A stretch of 64,000 nucleotides of DNA from Psychromonas sp. SA13A (GCF_011378715.1 NZ_WTKU01000003.1:1-64000); one strand, 5' to 3'; positions 26,694 through 36,282 are shown, counted from the stretch's first letter. Made by a program: numbers and translations. The notes: generated from the letters alone by a model not told the origin.

Positions 26694-28850
26694 CTAGTGA
26701 TTTTTGGCAAATAATCGATATTCATGTAATAAAGGTTCGGTATATCCGTTAGGTTGTTGTGCGCCTTTAAAGATTAAATCTCGGGCGGCTTTGAATGCCA
26801 TATTGTTAGAAAAATTCGGCATCATACTTTGGTAACCCGCAACGCCTTGGTTTTGTGTATCCACTATGCTGGCCATATTCTGTAAAACTTGCTCAACCTG
26901 CTGCGCATTACATATATTGTGATGTAACCAGTTGCAGATATGCTGACTAGAAATGCGTAATGTCGCGCGGTCTTCCATTAAGCCTGTGTTGCTAATATCT
27001 GGTACTTTTGAACAGCCCACGCCTAACTCAACCCAGCGCACCACATAGCCTAAAATCCCTTGAATATTATTTTCTAATTCGCTGATAATTTGATCTTCAG
27101 TTAGTACCATAGATGCAGGCATCACCGGCATGCGCAACAAATCGCGTAATTTTGCTGCTGGCTGTTGTTGAATTACTTTCTGCTGCTTAAAGACATCAAC
27201 ACTGTGATAATGCAATGCGTGTAAAGTAGCAGCAGTGGGCGAAGGAACCCAAGCTGTATTAGCACCCGATTGCGGGTGTGCTATTTTTTGTTGCATCATT
27301 TGTTGCATTTCATCGGGCATTGCCCACATGCCTTTGCCTATTTGTGCTCGGCCACTAAAACCACAACGTAATCCAACTTGTACATTATTGTCCTCGTAAG
27401 CCTGGATCCAAGGTTGTTGTTTGATTTGAGCTTTTGGATAAAACGGACCGGCTTCATTACTGGTATGGATTTCATCACCTGTACGGTCTAAAAAGCCGGT
27501 GTTAATAAATACCACACGTGATTTTGCCGCTTTGATGCAGGCTTTTAAATTAAGTGTGGTTCTTCGCTCTTCATCCATAATGCCCATTTTAATGGTGTTC
27601 TCTGGCAGGTTTAACATCTGTTCAACACGTTCGAAAAGCAGATTAGTAAAAGCAACTTCATCGGGACCGTGCATTTTGGGCTTAACGATGTAGATACTGC
27701 CAGTGCGTGAATTACGTAGCCCAGATGTTTTTTGCAAATCGATGCTTGCAATCAATGAGGTCACTACCGCGTCAACAATGCCTTCCGGCGCATTGTTACC
27801 AGCGCTGTCTTTAATCAGCTCAGTGCCCATTAAGTGCCCAACATTACGTACTAGTAGTAATGAGCGGCCATGCACGTTATAGGGGCAACCGCTTTTATCG
27901 GTGTAACTACGATCTGGATTCATATTGCGAGTGATTAACTGATCTTGCTTTTTAAACGTCGCGCTTAAGTCTCCGTTAATTAACCCTAACCAATTTTTAT
28001 AGGCATCAACTTTATCTTCCGCATCAACGGCCGCAATAGAGTCCTCAAAGTCGACAATCGTTGTTAGAGCCGATTCAACTTCAATATCATCAATATTTGC
28101 AATATCGTTTGCACCTATTTTTCCGTATTTATCAATGGTGATGCCGATATGTAAGCCATTGTTTTTAAGTAGTAAATATTTTGGTTCATGTTTTGAACCA
28201 TCGAAGGCTACAAATTGACAAGGGCTACGTAAACCACTTTCTGAACCATCAGGGAAAAAAGCTAAAAGATGTTGAAAATAAACTAAGTAGCTAGACACAT
28301 CTTTGTGCGAACCGTTATTCAACGGGAAAGCCTCATCTAAAAATGTTTTAGCTGCATCAATAACACTTGCACCACGTTGAGCATCAAAGCCTGACTCTGT
28401 AGAAAGTGGTGCGATTGCATCGGTACCGTAATAGGCGTCATATAAACTGCCCCATCTTGCATTGGCTGCATTTAATGCAAAGCGTGCATTTTGAACTGGC
28501 ACGACTAATTGTGGTCCCGCCATGGTTGCAATCTCCGCATCAACATTTTCTGTTTCGATACAAAAATCTTCTACTTCAGGTTGCAAGTAACCAATCTCGC
28601 GTAAAAAAGCTTCGTATTCAGTCGGGTCATTTGCAGGGTTATTACGGTGCCATTGATTGATTTGTTGTTGCATGTTTTTACGAATGCTAAGTAAGTTGAC
28701 ATTCTGTGGCGTTAGGTCACTGATCAAACTATTAAAGTCATACCAAAAATTAGTCGGACTAATCTCTGTGTGGGGTAATACTTGGTTATTGATGAAATCG
28801 TAAAAACCAAGATCTATTTGATTTTGTTGCTGTTGTAGTAGGCTCATCAT
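26694..28850 (-). CDS. glcB: Malate synthase G
   Basis: Condenses glyoxylate and acetyl-CoA to malate. The 718-residue length and N-terminal region (QIDLGFYDFINNQVLP) identify the monomeric G isoform. The active site appears in SLLLVRNVGHLMG (about residue 329), GSIYIVKPKMHGPDEVAFTNLLF (split, about 380-402), GIMDEERRTTLNLKACI (about 421) and NTGFLDRTGDEIHT (about 448). The first ATG of an ATGATG pair has an AAGGAA ribosome site at proper spacing. It is divergent from the XRE/ScfR regulator. Confidence 0.97.
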   Translation of the reverse strand: MMSLLQQQQNQIDLGFYDFINNQVLPHTEISPTNFWYDFNSLISDLTPQNVNLLSIRKNMQQQINQWHRNNPANDPTEYEAFLREIGYLQPEVEDFCIETENVDAEIATMAGPQLVVPVQNARFALNAANARWGSLYDAYYGTDAIAPLSTESGFDAQRGASVIDAAKTFLDEAFPLNNGSHKDVSSYLVYFQHLLAFFPDGSESGLRSPCQFVAFDGSKHEPKYLLLKNNGLHIGITIDKYGKIGANDIANIDDIEVESALTTIVDFEDSIAAVDAEDKVDAYKNWLGLINGDLSATFKKQDQLITRNMNPDRSYTDKSGCPYNVHGRSLLLVRNVGHLMGTELIKDSAGNNAPEGIVDAVVTSLIASIDLQKTSGLRNSRTGSIYIVKPKMHGPDEVAFTNLLFERVEQMLNLPENTIKMGIMDEERRTTLNLKACIKAAKSRVVFINTGFLDRTGDEIHTSNEAGPFYPKAQIKQQPWIQAYEDNNVQVGLRCGFSGRAQIGKGMWAMPDEMQQMMQQKIAHPQSGANTAWVPSPTAATLHALHYHSVDVFKQQKVIQQQPAAKLRDLLRMPVMPASMVLTEDQIISELENNIQGILGYVVRWVELGVGCSKVPDISNTGLMEDRATLRISSQHICNWLHHNICNAQQVEQVLQNMASIVDTQNQGVAGYQSMMPNFSNNMAFKAARDLIFKGAQQPNGYTEPLLHEYRLFAKNH

Positions 28851-28948
28851 TTAATTCCTTATATGGGTTAGTTAATGCGTTGTTTGTGATTGTTGAAAAC
28901 CGATTCTTGAAAACCGACAGTTGAAAACTGCTTGTTAGCTATCGTTTT

Positions 28949-28985
28949 TCACAAACTTGGATCACAAACTTGGATCACAAACTTG
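28949..28985. repeat. 13-bp direct repeats between glcB and its regulator
   Basis: tcacaaacttgga occurs at 28949 and 28962 and again, minus the last two bases, at 28975. A related pair (gaaaaccgattctt / gaaaaccgacagtt) lies just left (about 28894-28922). It could be regulator binding sites or a recent duplication. Confidence 0.8.
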
Positions 28986-29075
28986 CTTTTCATCGCGTTA
29001 ACCGTTCACTACTCATTGTTTGCTTTGTGACCGATGTGAGAGATATTAGATTATTTTTTTATATAATTTCACAAA

Positions 29076-29100
29076 GAAAATTACACAGTGTGAATTTTAC
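29076..29100. promoter_or_regulatory. Imperfect palindrome in front of the scfR-type gene
   Basis: The sequence around aattacacagtgtgaatt is nearly symmetric (ttacac/gtgtga core) and sits directly before the regulator's ATG, downstream of a TATAAT at about 29060-29065. A site for autorepression or for control of both divergent genes is plausible. Confidence 0.45.
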
Positions 29101-29102
29101 AA

Positions 29103-30641
29103 ATGAAATCAAATAAAAGTTTAACTAGACAGTCACATTTTCTCGGTACAAAAATCCGTAACTTACGGAAACGTAACCATTTAACCTTGGATGACTTATC
29201 ATCTAGGTGTGTAAAATTAGCACCTGAAAATGCACCATCCGTTTCTTACCTTTCTATGATAGAACGCGGAAAACGTATCCCTAGTGAAGAAATGCTAGAG
29301 GTAATTGCACAGGTTTTTCAAAAAAACGTGCAATGGTTCTTAGATGATGCACCCGCGCCCGATGAGTTAACGCCTGAAAAGGGGAGTCGAGGCGGCATTA
29401 GCGGCATGGCGCTTGAGCCTAGCTTTTTGTTTTCTCAAGATATTCTGCAAATAGCGATTCCTGAAATGCTGTCTCAAACGGGTACCACGGGACGCCAATT
29501 TGCGCATTTATTAATACGTGCTTACCAAGAGCACCATCAAAATCATTTTCCCGACCTAGAGCGTGCTGCAGAAGAGGTTGGGCAAAAAAGAATGCCGTTA
29601 TATGTGGAAGATCTACAAGAAATTGCTGAGCAGAAAGGATTAAGTATTCGCTGGTTCAGTGATCTTAAAGATCAAAAGAACTTATCGGAGGACGAACAAT
29701 CTCAAAGTATGAAAAGCATGGTGACTTCTTATCTACAACCACCATCTACTGTGTATTTAAATAAGAAATTGAAAAAAAATTCGGCACGTTTGAAATATGA
29801 ATTAGCTGTACATATTGCACACTGTGTTTTACATAACAATGACGGTGAAAAAAGCATTATGGTCGCGGGGGATAGAGCCCAATATGATGTGCAAAAGAAA
29901 CGACCAAACAGTTCGGCCCCATCTACTCAGTTAGAATCCCAGGATATTTTACACGCATGGCGTGATTTCGAATGCAGCTTTTTTGCCGCGGCTTTGTTAT
30001 GCCCTAAAGTGGCGTTTAGACAATTGTTAGATAGACACGGTTATGAAATCAATATCGGTAAAGTGATTGATGTTTCTTCATCGGTGGTGATGCGCAGAAT
30101 GACCGCGGTGTCAGCTTATCCTCACTGGCATTATTTTGATGCCTATAGTCCCGGTAAACTAAAAGCGGTATATCGTGGTAATGGTATTCCACTACCTTGG
30201 GGAAATATGCGTATTGTTAATGACCCTTGTCAACATTGGTCTGTGTTTCGAATGCTCGCGGCTAATCAGGAAGGCACTGCCGCACAGTTATCTATTCTTA
30301 ATGACGGTGATATACCAAAAATCTATTGTTGTGAGTCGATTAAAGTTAAAGATTTAACCGATGCATCGCATGTTTTGTGTGCAGGCATTGAGTTAAGTCC
30401 TGCGATCACTGCGCAAGGCTATGACGCGTTAGCTTTAGTTAATGAATTAAAAAAATTGTGTATTGAGAATGGTGGTGAAGCGGTGATCCCCGCGCATATT
30501 AAAAAGGTGTTAATTGCCGTTGCACGTATTCTTAATATTAATTGGATAGAGCGAGGGATCGAAGAAAAAGCACGTTTAATCTGCTCGCGTGGGGCGGTTT
30601 GTCCACGTAAACCTGGATGTTACTCAATACCAAAAATGTAA
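29103..30641 (+). CDS. XRE/ScfR (RamB-like) regulator of the glyoxylate shunt
   Basis: The 512-residue transcription factor has an N-terminal XRE helix-turn-helix (about 14-80, LGTKIRNLRKRNHLTLDDLS). An ImmA/IrrE-like peptidase-fold domain follows (about 205-245; the usual HExxH is replaced by AVHIAHCVLH). The C-terminal ScfR domain ends in a cysteine cluster (CSRGAVCPRKPGC, about 495-507) that may bind a metal or an acyl ligand. RamB of Corynebacterium has this architecture and represses aceA/aceB. Its position, divergent from glcB-aceA, supports control by acetyl-CoA or propionyl-CoA status. Direct regulation is inferred, not shown. Confidence 0.85.
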   Translation: MKSNKSLTRQSHFLGTKIRNLRKRNHLTLDDLSSRCVKLAPENAPSVSYLSMIERGKRIPSEEMLEVIAQVFQKNVQWFLDDAPAPDELTPEKGSRGGISGMALEPSFLFSQDILQIAIPEMLSQTGTTGRQFAHLLIRAYQEHHQNHFPDLERAAEEVGQKRMPLYVEDLQEIAEQKGLSIRWFSDLKDQKNLSEDEQSQSMKSMVTSYLQPPSTVYLNKKLKKNSARLKYELAVHIAHCVLHNNDGEKSIMVAGDRAQYDVQKKRPNSSAPSTQLESQDILHAWRDFECSFFAAALLCPKVAFRQLLDRHGYEINIGKVIDVSSSVVMRRMTAVSAYPHWHYFDAYSPGKLKAVYRGNGIPLPWGNMRIVNDPCQHWSVFRMLAANQEGTAAQLSILNDGDIPKIYCCESIKVKDLTDASHVLCAGIELSPAITAQGYDALALVNELKKLCIENGGEAVIPAHIKKVLIAVARILNINWIERGIEEKARLICSRGAVCPRKPGCYSIPKM

Positions 30642-30663
30642 TGTTGCTCGCATTACATTTTTG
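30633..30663 (+). terminator. Intrinsic terminator overlapping the scfR stop codon
   Basis: aaaatgtaatg / cattacatttt stem (arms 30634-30644 and 30652-30662) with a 7-base loop and T run. The TAA stop (30639-30641) lies within the left arm. Confidence 0.85.
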
Positions 30664-30717
30664 GCGCTTTAGAGACGATGCTATTTTAACTAGTTTTTAT
30701 TATTTAGGTTTACCCTA

Positions 30718-31071
30718 TTAGGGCTGTAATAAGAGGGCGGCAATAAGAGGGGATGAGATTAATAGTATGGCCATCGATAAAAATAGATACACAACGACTA
30801 AAAATAGTCTGTGTTTTTTTCGGTTGTAGGGTACTGGTTCGCCTGTTAGTAAGTCTGTTTGATAGTAGTATTTAGCCGTCAACATTCCCACTAAACAGAT
30901 TAAATAAGCACTTAATAAAACTAATGCCCAATAACCATCTATTTTCACTAAAAATCCTGCTAGTACGGGCAATAAGATGGCTGCACCCATGCACATTAAC
31001 CAGAGGGTTAATATAGAAAAATCACTTAACCATTTAAACTGGCGGGCTAATAATTTGGGAAGGTATTCCAT
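30718..31071 (-). CDS. Small inner-membrane protein of unknown function
   Basis: The 117-residue product has three predicted membrane helices (about 18-42, 46-66, 88-112) with a polar loop (YYYQTDLLTGEPVPYNRKKHR). No family is recognised. It is single, convergent with the scfR-type gene and divergent from the M14 carboxypeptidase gene. Confidence 0.6.
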   Translation of the reverse strand: MEYLPKLLARQFKWLSDFSILTLWLMCMGAAILLPVLAGFLVKIDGYWALVLLSAYLICLVGMLTAKYYYQTDLLTGEPVPYNRKKHRLFLVVVYLFLSMAILLISSPLIAALLLQP

Positions 31072-31333
31072 TATATTTCCTGTTCATAGGTTAACGGTTT
31101 TAAAAGTGATGTTATGTTTTTGTACATTTAGCTATTTTCTATATTTAGCTTTTTTCTACACTCAGTCATTTTTGTAAGCATTACTTATTCTGAGTTGAGA
31201 TCACATATCTAATTTATGGCGTTATTAAAAACACTTTCCCTAGGCGCTTGCCGTGGGATCGTTTATGCTATTTATACTCTTGAAATATTATGGGTATCAA
31301 CTCTTCAAAGCAACTTATTAAAAAGGAAAGACT

Positions 31334-32461
31334 ATGCGTATCACTGCTAATTTCGATGCAGGCAATATTGAAGTTATTAATTTAGATGATAAAAAAGATA
31401 TTCAGCTGGCTATTCGTCCTGATGTTGGAAACGAGTTCTTTCAGTGGTTTAACTTTCGCATAGAGGGTGAGGTTGGTGAACAATATATTCTTAATATTCT
31501 CAATGCTGGTCAAGCCTCTTACATTGAAGGCTGGGAAAACTACCAAGCGGTAGCTTCCTATGACCGTCAACATTGGTTTAGATTACCAACATTTTATAAA
31601 GATGGAAAACTCACTATTGTCGCCGATATGGACTGCGAAAACATTCAGATTGCTTATTTCGCTCCCTACAGTTATGAACGTCATCAAGACTTATTAGCGG
31701 CAGTGCAGATGCATCCATTAGTCAGTTTAGAGCATCTTGGTGAAACCATTGACCAACGTGATTTAACCTTGGTTAAAATCGGAGACGGGGATACTAATAA
31801 ACGTAATATTTGGATCACAGCACGTCAGCATCCTGGTGAAACAATGGCGGAATGGCTGGTGGATGGGCTCTTACATAGTTTGTTAGATAGCGATAATTCA
31901 ACTGCTAAATTATTGTTAGATAAAGCGAATTTTTATGTGGTGCCAAACATGAATCCTGATGGCAGTGTGCGTGGACATCTGCGTACTAATGCTCTTGGTG
32001 TGAATTTAAATCGTGAATGGTTAAACCCAAGTTTAGAAAAAAGCCCTGAAGTATTTCATGTTGTGAATAAGATGAAAGAGACTGGTGTGGATCTATTTTA
32101 TGATGTTCATGGCGATGAAGCTTTGCCTTTTGTATTTTTAGCTGGCTCTGAAGGTGCTCCAAGTTATAATCTACGACTTGCTGGATTACGTGAACGTTTT
32201 TCTGACGTACTTAAACTAGCCAGTGCCGATTTCCAATCTCAATTTGGTTATGACGTTGATGCGCCAGGTGAAGCAAATATGACCGTGGCAACTAATTGGG
32301 TTGCAGAACAATTTGATTGTCTTGCAAATACTTTAGAAATGCCATTTAAAGATAACGATAACTTACCCGACCCAACCATGGGTTGGTCGCCTGAGCGTTC
32401 AATAAAACTAGGTGAAGCATCTTTAGTAGCAATGTTAGCTGTGGTTGATGATTTACGTTAA
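31334..32461 (+). CDS. M14-family zinc carboxypeptidase (cytosolic carboxypeptidase type)
   Basis: Metallopeptidase of 375 residues without a signal peptide. An N-terminal beta-rich domain (about 1-110) like the CPN domain of eukaryotic cytosolic carboxypeptidases precedes the catalytic domain. Zinc ligands are H166 and E169 (RQHPGE) and H259 (YDVHGDE); the catalytic glutamate is E335 (NTLEMPFK). NMNPDGS (205-211) and NLNREW (224-229) complete the substrate pocket. Related bacterial proteins trim C-terminal glutamates or cell-wall peptides; the natural substrate is unknown. It is single, with an AAAGGAAAG ribosome site. Confidence 0.9.
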   Translation: MRITANFDAGNIEVINLDDKKDIQLAIRPDVGNEFFQWFNFRIEGEVGEQYILNILNAGQASYIEGWENYQAVASYDRQHWFRLPTFYKDGKLTIVADMDCENIQIAYFAPYSYERHQDLLAAVQMHPLVSLEHLGETIDQRDLTLVKIGDGDTNKRNIWITARQHPGETMAEWLVDGLLHSLLDSDNSTAKLLLDKANFYVVPNMNPDGSVRGHLRTNALGVNLNREWLNPSLEKSPEVFHVVNKMKETGVDLFYDVHGDEALPFVFLAGSEGAPSYNLRLAGLRERFSDVLKLASADFQSQFGYDVDAPGEANMTVATNWVAEQFDCLANTLEMPFKDNDNLPDPTMGWSPERSIKLGEASLVAMLAVVDDLR

Positions 32462-32492
32462 TTTCCGCTATTGGAAGTGTTGAATATAACGT

Positions 32493-32528
32493 ATCAAATG
32501 AGTCGTTTACAAAGGCGACTCATTTGAT
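32493..32528 (+). terminator. Hairpin downstream of the M14 peptidase gene
   Basis: A 13-bp perfect stem, atcaaatgagtcg / cgactcatttgat, with a 10-base loop. The T run expected of an intrinsic terminator is weak, so this is a probable but atypical terminator. Confidence 0.6.
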
Positions 32529-32583
32529 TGCTGATTAAGTTGATTACTATTAATAAAAATTCAGGATAAAAACTTAGCGTATT

Positions 32584-33840
32584 CTAACTTTTGAGAACAC
32601 GCTCCTTTAAAGTATGATAATCCTCTGTGTGCCTATCTTTGGTAACACAAATACTGAGTAAATCTGCAATAAAATGAATTAATGCACGATGCTCTATCCC
32701 TCTAATCACAGTTTGAATTTCAGGCGTTAGCATGTGGTACATACTAGCGGCACCAAAATCTCCAAAAATAATATTAGCTTCCTGATCAAATAAAGTATTG
32801 TGTGCATACAAGTCACCATGACAAACCTGATTATCATGCAAGTGTTCAAATACTTGTTGCATTTGATCTACTATTTTTTTAATCGCAGTTATCGGTAGGC
32901 TAAACTCTGGATCAAAGGTATCGCGAGTACAAGTGTTAAAATCCGGTGGCAACCCTAAGTTTTTAAAGTGTGTTGGAATCAATGCCATGATCAATGCTAG
33001 ATAACCCTTTTCATTAACCTGTGCGATAGACTGAATAAGGTTGTTATGACCACCTACTTTTAAACAAGCTTGTAATTCATCTTGAGGATAACCATCACTA
33101 GTGACTTCGCCTTTGAATACCTTAACTGCTACCTGTTCAGGAAAGTCACAGAGAGTGGTTGCAGTTGTTTCATGCCATTGTGCTTTATAGATAACGCCCG
33201 ATGCGCCCTGACCAAGTACTTCTAATAACGTGTAATGATCCGATGATACTTCGGGTACAGTTTGAATATGCAAATCGGTTTGACAAAAAGGATTACCAGC
33301 AAAAGCAAACCAAGCCAGTTTAGGCAGCGTTAACAACTGTTTTGGAAATGTGCTTAGTTGATTGGCTGAAATACGTAATAACGCTAAATTCTCTAATCTA
33401 CTAACACTTTCCGGTAGGTGTGTTAAACGATTGCCTGCTAATGCGAGTTTTTGCAAACGAGGACGCTCGCCTAATGTTTCTGGCAAGGTAACTATCTGAT
33501 TATCGGTTAAAATTAACCAACGTAATAACAGAGGTAATGAATTTGCTGGTACCTCTTTTATTTGGTTGGCTTTAAAACCCACCATTTCTAATAATGGGCA
33601 TGCCCCTAAGGCAACGGGTAATACTTCAAAACAGTTGTTAGAGGCAAAAATAATCTTCAGTTTAGTGAGTTGAGATATTTGCTCTGGCAGTGTGCTTAGT
33701 TGATTATTGGATAGATCTAATATCTCCAAGGTATCTGCGAGTGTTAAAATTTCCATTGGAAATTCAGTTAATTTTTCAGAAATTTGTAGGCGTTTAATAC
33801 CTATTAATTGACCTGCTTTCAGTTGTGCAATGGTGTGCAA
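32584..33840 (-). CDS. Leucine-rich-repeat protein kinase
   Basis: A 418-residue fusion. Residues about 15-185 are seven or so leucine-rich repeats of the LxxLxLxxNxLxxLP type. Residues about 203-418 are a Hanks-type kinase: glycine loop LGQGASGVIYKA (209-220), VAVK lysine K240, catalytic loop HGDLYAHN (H341, D343, N348) and metal-binding DFG (361-363). All key residues are present, so the kinase should be active. HGD in place of HRD suggests an atypical, choline/RIO- or plant-like subgroup. No membrane segment is seen. Translation starts at a TTG with a good AGGAAATAA ribosome site. No matching phosphatase is adjacent; targets are unknown. Confidence 0.9.
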   Translation of the reverse strand: MHTIAQLKAGQLIGIKRLQISEKLTEFPMEILTLADTLEILDLSNNQLSTLPEQISQLTKLKIIFASNNCFEVLPVALGACPLLEMVGFKANQIKEVPANSLPLLLRWLILTDNQIVTLPETLGERPRLQKLALAGNRLTHLPESVSRLENLALLRISANQLSTFPKQLLTLPKLAWFAFAGNPFCQTDLHIQTVPEVSSDHYTLLEVLGQGASGVIYKAQWHETTATTLCDFPEQVAVKVFKGEVTSDGYPQDELQACLKVGGHNNLIQSIAQVNEKGYLALIMALIPTHFKNLGLPPDFNTCTRDTFDPEFSLPITAIKKIVDQMQQVFEHLHDNQVCHGDLYAHNTLFDQEANIIFGDFGAASMYHMLTPEIQTVIRGIEHRALIHFIADLLSICVTKDRHTEDYHTLKERVLKS

Positions 33841-33865
33841 ATTATTTCCTCATGAGCGTAAATCA

Positions 33866-34480
33866 TTATTTTATTAGCACATAATATAATAAATAAGCTG
33901 CTAATACCCACATCAGAATAGCGATCACAAAATCAATGATCTGTTGGCTTTTCGGTTTGGATAAAATAGGTGCTAGTTTTTGACCCAATAAAGCCAGAGC
34001 AAAAAACCATATAAATGAAGCACTCACACCTCCTAATACAAACCATGGGCGTTGTTCAGCTGTTAAGTTGGCGGCAAAACCACCTAAAATGACAATAGTA
34101 TCAATGTAAACATGCGGGTTTAAGATAGTGAATGCACAACAGGCAATTAAAATAGCTTTGAACCCACGGTTTTTATGGTCGGTAGTGAGGTTATTACCAC
34201 CCTTAAATGCGCTTTTAAAACATAAAAAACCGTAATAGGCCATAAATACAGAACCGATAACGCCAATACTTGTTAATAACCAAGGGTAGGCATTAAATAC
34301 TTTTGCCCCTCCCCATACACCCGCAGACATAAATACGGCATCGGCAATAGAGCAGAAACTGGCAACAAATAGGTGATATTGACGCTTAATACCCTGGTTT
34401 AATACAAACGCGTTTTGCATTCCAATGGGCATTATTAAAGTCGCCATCAAGGTGAGGCCGGTAAAATAAGTGCTTAACAT
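33866..34480 (-). CDS. argO: LysE/ArgO-family amino-acid exporter
   Basis: Inner-membrane exporter of arginine and other basic amino acids. The 204-residue protein has six helices and the family start MPIGMQNAFVLNQGIKRQ (about residues 17-34). It is divergent from an ArgP-like regulator 238 bp away, the known activator of argO in E. coli, which supports the assignment. Confidence 0.92.
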   Translation of the reverse strand: MLSTYFTGLTLMATLIMPIGMQNAFVLNQGIKRQYHLFVASFCSIADAVFMSAGVWGGAKVFNAYPWLLTSIGVIGSVFMAYYGFLCFKSAFKGGNNLTTDHKNRGFKAILIACCAFTILNPHVYIDTIVILGGFAANLTAEQRPWFVLGGVSASFIWFFALALLGQKLAPILSKPKSQQIIDFVIAILMWVLAAYLLYYVLIK

Positions 34481-34718
34481 AATTACTCATTAATAATGAT
34501 TATCTGAAAGAGGGCGTTACTATAAATATTTTATTGGTGTTAGTATAATTAATGTATTTAATATTAGATTAGTTTTACTAATGAAGTGATCATGTGAACA
34601 AGTCATTCTCTGATTAGATAATGAGTCGTTTGCGTAAGGTGAGTGCTTGAGCTAAATAGTGAAGCCCAGCATTTAAGTTCTGATCTTGGGTTATCGTTTC
34701 AAACAAAAGGTGTAAGTG

Positions 34719-35615
34719 ATGGATTTAAGTAATATCGATTATAAATTACTAAAAGCACTCGATGCAGTGGTAACCGAGCAAAGCTTTGAGCGAGCGGCCC
34801 AACGCCTTTTTATTACCCAGTCTGCAGTATCGCAGCGTATTAAGTTATTAGAAAAACACTTTGGCGAGCCATTATTAATTCGCTCTTCACCACCACAGTC
34901 ATCCAATCTCGGACGCTTGCTATTAGGCCATTATCAACGCGTTTTACAATTGGAAGTGGAGTTAAATCAGCAGCTAGATCTGCAAAGTAACAAGGTACAA
35001 ACCTTACCTTTGGCGGTTAATGCAGACAGCTTAGCGAGTTGGTTAATCACTGCATTAAGTCCATTGTTACAGGAGAAAAATGTACAGCTTAATTTGTTTG
35101 TGCAAGACGAGTCGACTACCTGGGAAAGAATGCGCAGTGGTGAAGCATTAGCTTGTTTGAGTAGCAAAGCTAAGGCGATTAGTGGTAGTGATAGCCATTT
35201 TTTAGGTTATATGGAATATGTATGTGTTGCCAGCCCTGAATTTATTGATCGATTTTTTAAACAGGGAGTCAATAAACAAACTTTACAGCTTGCTCCGGCC
35301 ATGTCTTTTGACCAAAGCGATGATATTCATTTAGCTTTTTTACGTGAACATTTTCAATTACAAATGGGGCAATACCCTTGCCATACAGTACGTTCATCTG
35401 AAGCTTTTGTAGACATAACATTAGCCAGTGGAGCTTATAGTTTCAACAGTATATTTAATGTTCAAAGCCACTTAAAATCTGGTCGATTGATTGATATTTT
35501 GCCTGACTATAAGTTACGAGTTCCCTTGTACTGGCATTGTTGGCAGTTAGGAGGAGAGTTGATGCAACAACTAAGCGAGCAAGTAATAACCTATGCTAGG
35601 CAGGTATTAAAGTAG
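34719..35615 (+). CDS. argP: ArgP (IciA) LysR-family regulator
   Basis: LysR activator of argO that responds to arginine and lysine. The 298-residue protein starts MDLSNIDYKLLKALDAVVTEQSFERAAQRLFITQSAVSQRIK (in parts, residues 1-42), very close to the ArgP/HTH_ArgP pattern, with the effector domain from about 90. A GTG three bases upstream was rejected in favour of the ATG at 34719 because of AAAAGG spacing. It lies divergent to argO. Confidence 0.92.
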   Translation: MDLSNIDYKLLKALDAVVTEQSFERAAQRLFITQSAVSQRIKLLEKHFGEPLLIRSSPPQSSNLGRLLLGHYQRVLQLEVELNQQLDLQSNKVQTLPLAVNADSLASWLITALSPLLQEKNVQLNLFVQDESTTWERMRSGEALACLSSKAKAISGSDSHFLGYMEYVCVASPEFIDRFFKQGVNKQTLQLAPAMSFDQSDDIHLAFLREHFQLQMGQYPCHTVRSSEAFVDITLASGAYSFNSIFNVQSHLKSGRLIDILPDYKLRVPLYWHCWQLGGELMQQLSEQVITYARQVLK

Positions 35616-35749
35616 TAGTAAATAGCCCTTAGCGTTTCAGCTTGTTAGTTTTTTTGTCTTTCTCTTTTACCTTTTGTCTTTGGCATCTGGATGGCTATAA
35701 GTTCAGCTATTATGAATGTAATTGCGTTATTTATGACAATTACTATTAT

Positions 35750-36196
35750 TTATGACAGTTTTAGCTGCCACACATCATTATTTTCTTCGATGCAAATATC
35801 CGCAAGTGTATATTTTTTCAATTCTTCAATAAAGGCATTCATTGCTTTATCTAAAATAGGTTTTACTAAGCAAGCACTTCTTAGTCGACAGGGAGGTTCG
35901 GCACAGTTGACAGGGTCCAATGACTTTTCCATTGCTTGTACCACCTCACCTAAGTTAATTAAGTGAGCGGATCTGGCCAATTTTACGCCACCACTTTTGC
36001 CTCTAACCGTTTCAATAAAGCCTGCTTGCCCCAAGTGTTGCACGACCTTAGTAAGGTGATTAAAAGAGATATTAAATACCGACGCAATATCCGTTGCTGT
36101 CGATAATGAGTCTTTCCCATCCTGCATTTCAATATATCGTTTTTCTAAATAAATCAAAACGCGAATTGCATAGTCCGTATGTTTAGTTAACTGCAT
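35750..36196 (-). CDS. nsrR: NsrR nitric-oxide-sensing repressor (Rrf2 family)
   Basis: [Fe-S] cluster repressor that loses DNA binding when nitric oxide attacks its cluster. The 148-residue protein begins MQLTKHTDYAIRVLIYL; the winged helix spans about 1-70. The cluster cysteines C98, C103 and C109 (CAEPPCRLRSAC) keep the C-x4-C-x5-C spacing of E. coli NsrR. The longer frame to 36223 was rejected since the family begins with MQLT. It is divergent from hmp, its classic target, with two candidate operators between them. Confidence 0.95.
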   Translation of the reverse strand: MQLTKHTDYAIRVLIYLEKRYIEMQDGKDSLSTATDIASVFNISFNHLTKVVQHLGQAGFIETVRGKSGGVKLARSAHLINLGEVVQAMEKSLDPVNCAEPPCRLRSACLVKPILDKAMNAFIEELKKYTLADICIEENNDVWQLKLS

Positions 36197-36282
36197 TTTA
36201 ATCCTTTGCACGCCGATAGGCATCGAGTGTGTTTATTATTTCAAGCGACTCATGCAAAGCGAGTGACTTTTAGTGAAACTTA

